From DAOVRD01 sp964605915 (GTDB lineage Bacteria > Planctomycetota > Brocadiia > SM23-32): a DNA stretch of 12,197 nt. Location: the NCBI GenBank assembly GCA_964605915.1, contig CAZSET010000116.1:1-12197 (forward strand), given 5' to 3'. Made by a program: the position numbers and the translations under genes. The notes beneath the pieces were generated by a model. It was not told the DNA's origin. It did not search any database and saw nothing but the letters and a program-made list of their open reading frames with translations. Shown in pieces: positions 11,638-12,197 of the stretch (positions are counted from its first letter, which is position 1; each line of letters opens with the position of its first letter).

Positions 11638-12197
11638 GGAGGCGCCTGGCGGCGCCATCGCCAGCGAACGCCGCAGCGCCGCGCGGGCCAGCAGCCTGGT
11701 CGAATCGAGAACGGGCAATGGCGCGTCTTCCGGCCTGACGATCAGCGGGATCTCTGTACAGGCCAGCACGGCGGCATCCGCACCGCGGTCTCTAAGCCGT
11801 TCCATGACCCCGTTCAGATACAGCCGCGACTCCTCGGGAAACACCCCGTTCACCAGTTCCTCGAAGATGATGGAGTTGATGCGCTCGCGATCGTCTTCGG
11901 CCGGGATGAGGGCCGTAAGCCCGGCCGCCTCAAGCGCGTCGGGATAGACGGGTCCCTCGGCCAGGTAGCGCGTGCCCAGTATGCCGAGGCGCGCGAATCC
12001 CTTGTTGACTGCTTCCTCCGCAACAACGCGCGCGATGTGGAGCCACGGGACGGGGGAGCGTGCAGCGACGAGATCGAACGCCTGGTGAATGGTGTTGTCC
12101 GGACAGATCGCGAACGTGGCGCCCGCCCCTGCGACTTTGTGCACCGACGAGAGCATCAGCTCCGCGACCCCCTCCCAGTCGCCGGTGCGGATGTGGA
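11635..12197 (-). CDS. Aspartate/glutamate racemase-family protein, C-terminal part (runs off the window end)
   Basis: PLP-independent two-cysteine amino acid racemase family; aspartate is the likeliest substrate class but not proven. About 187 codons are present, and the true start lies beyond the window (the open frame continues through HIRTGDWEGVAEL upstream of the first internal ATG at 12156). Seen: the first cysteine in ATFAICPDNTIHQAF, here C-P-D-N-T rather than the common C-N-T, and the second cysteine in VLACTEIPLIV. Between them are GFARLGILGTRYLAEG and a VYPDALEAAGLTALIP region. The end is LLARAALRRSLAMAPPGAS, where the TAA stop is the right-hand TTA duplication of the MITE. The insertion therefore abuts the stop codon and may have set the present C-terminus. 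Confidence 0.85.
   Translation of the reverse strand, partial: HIRTGDWEGVAELMLSSVHKVAGAGATFAICPDNTIHQAFDLVAARSPVPWLHIARVVAEEAVNKGFARLGILGTRYLAEGPVYPDALEAAGLTALIPAEDDRERINSIIFEELVNGVFPEESRLYLNGVMERLRDRGADAAVLACTEIPLIVRPEDAPLPVLDSTRLLARAALRRSLAMAPPGAS

Overview
The window is a GC-rich bacterial chromosome segment with tightly packed genes on both strands. Gene content (corrinoid protein plus URO-D-like methyltransferase, glucuronokinase-like GHMP kinase, TIGR02757, HEAT and PEGA proteins) suits an uncultured, probably anaerobic or facultative lineage such as Planctomycetes, Hydrogenedentes or another PVC-like group. That placement is inference from gene content, not from a marker gene.

Minus-strand block 1 (3190 down to 1): a sigma70-like promoter precedes a cyclophilin-like protein, a secreted HEAT-repeat protein, a GNAT acetyltransferase, a small unknown protein and trpS (cut by the window start). 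The first three are coupled (stop directly followed by ATG, then an ATGA overlap). Block 2 (about 6080 down to 3233): a URO-D/MtaA-like protein, a membrane-anchored TPR protein and a B12-binding corrinoid protein. Each has its own recognisable promoter, and the set ends in a rho-independent terminator. The URO-D-like protein and the corrinoid protein together suggest a methyl-transfer (demethylation) module whose substrate-specific methyltransferase is not in the window.

Middle accessory region (6105 to about 8970, plus strand): a PEGA-domain lipoprotein is followed by a striking arrangement. A promoter plus the first 55 nt of tRNA-Pro(TGG) occurs twice, about 476 bp apart, at over 95% identity. 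The first copy is broken in its T-arm and the second is intact with an encoded CCA. Each copy is followed by hairpin-rich DNA and then a small single-domain GIY-YIG protein, and the two GIY-YIG proteins are very different from each other. After these come a 28-bp direct repeat pair, an orphan two-TM protein of different codon use, and a compact hicBA toxin-antitoxin pair. This looks like a tRNA-associated insertion hot spot and is the best candidate here for an undescribed mobile unit.

Right part (9014-11454, plus strand): mntP (Mn efflux), a TIGR02757 protein and a glucuronokinase-like GHMP kinase. A 165-bp fold-back MITE-like element with near-perfect 18-bp terminal inverted repeats and a TTA target duplication lies between that kinase and a convergent aspartate/glutamate racemase-family gene that runs off the window end. 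The right-hand TTA is the racemase stop codon itself.
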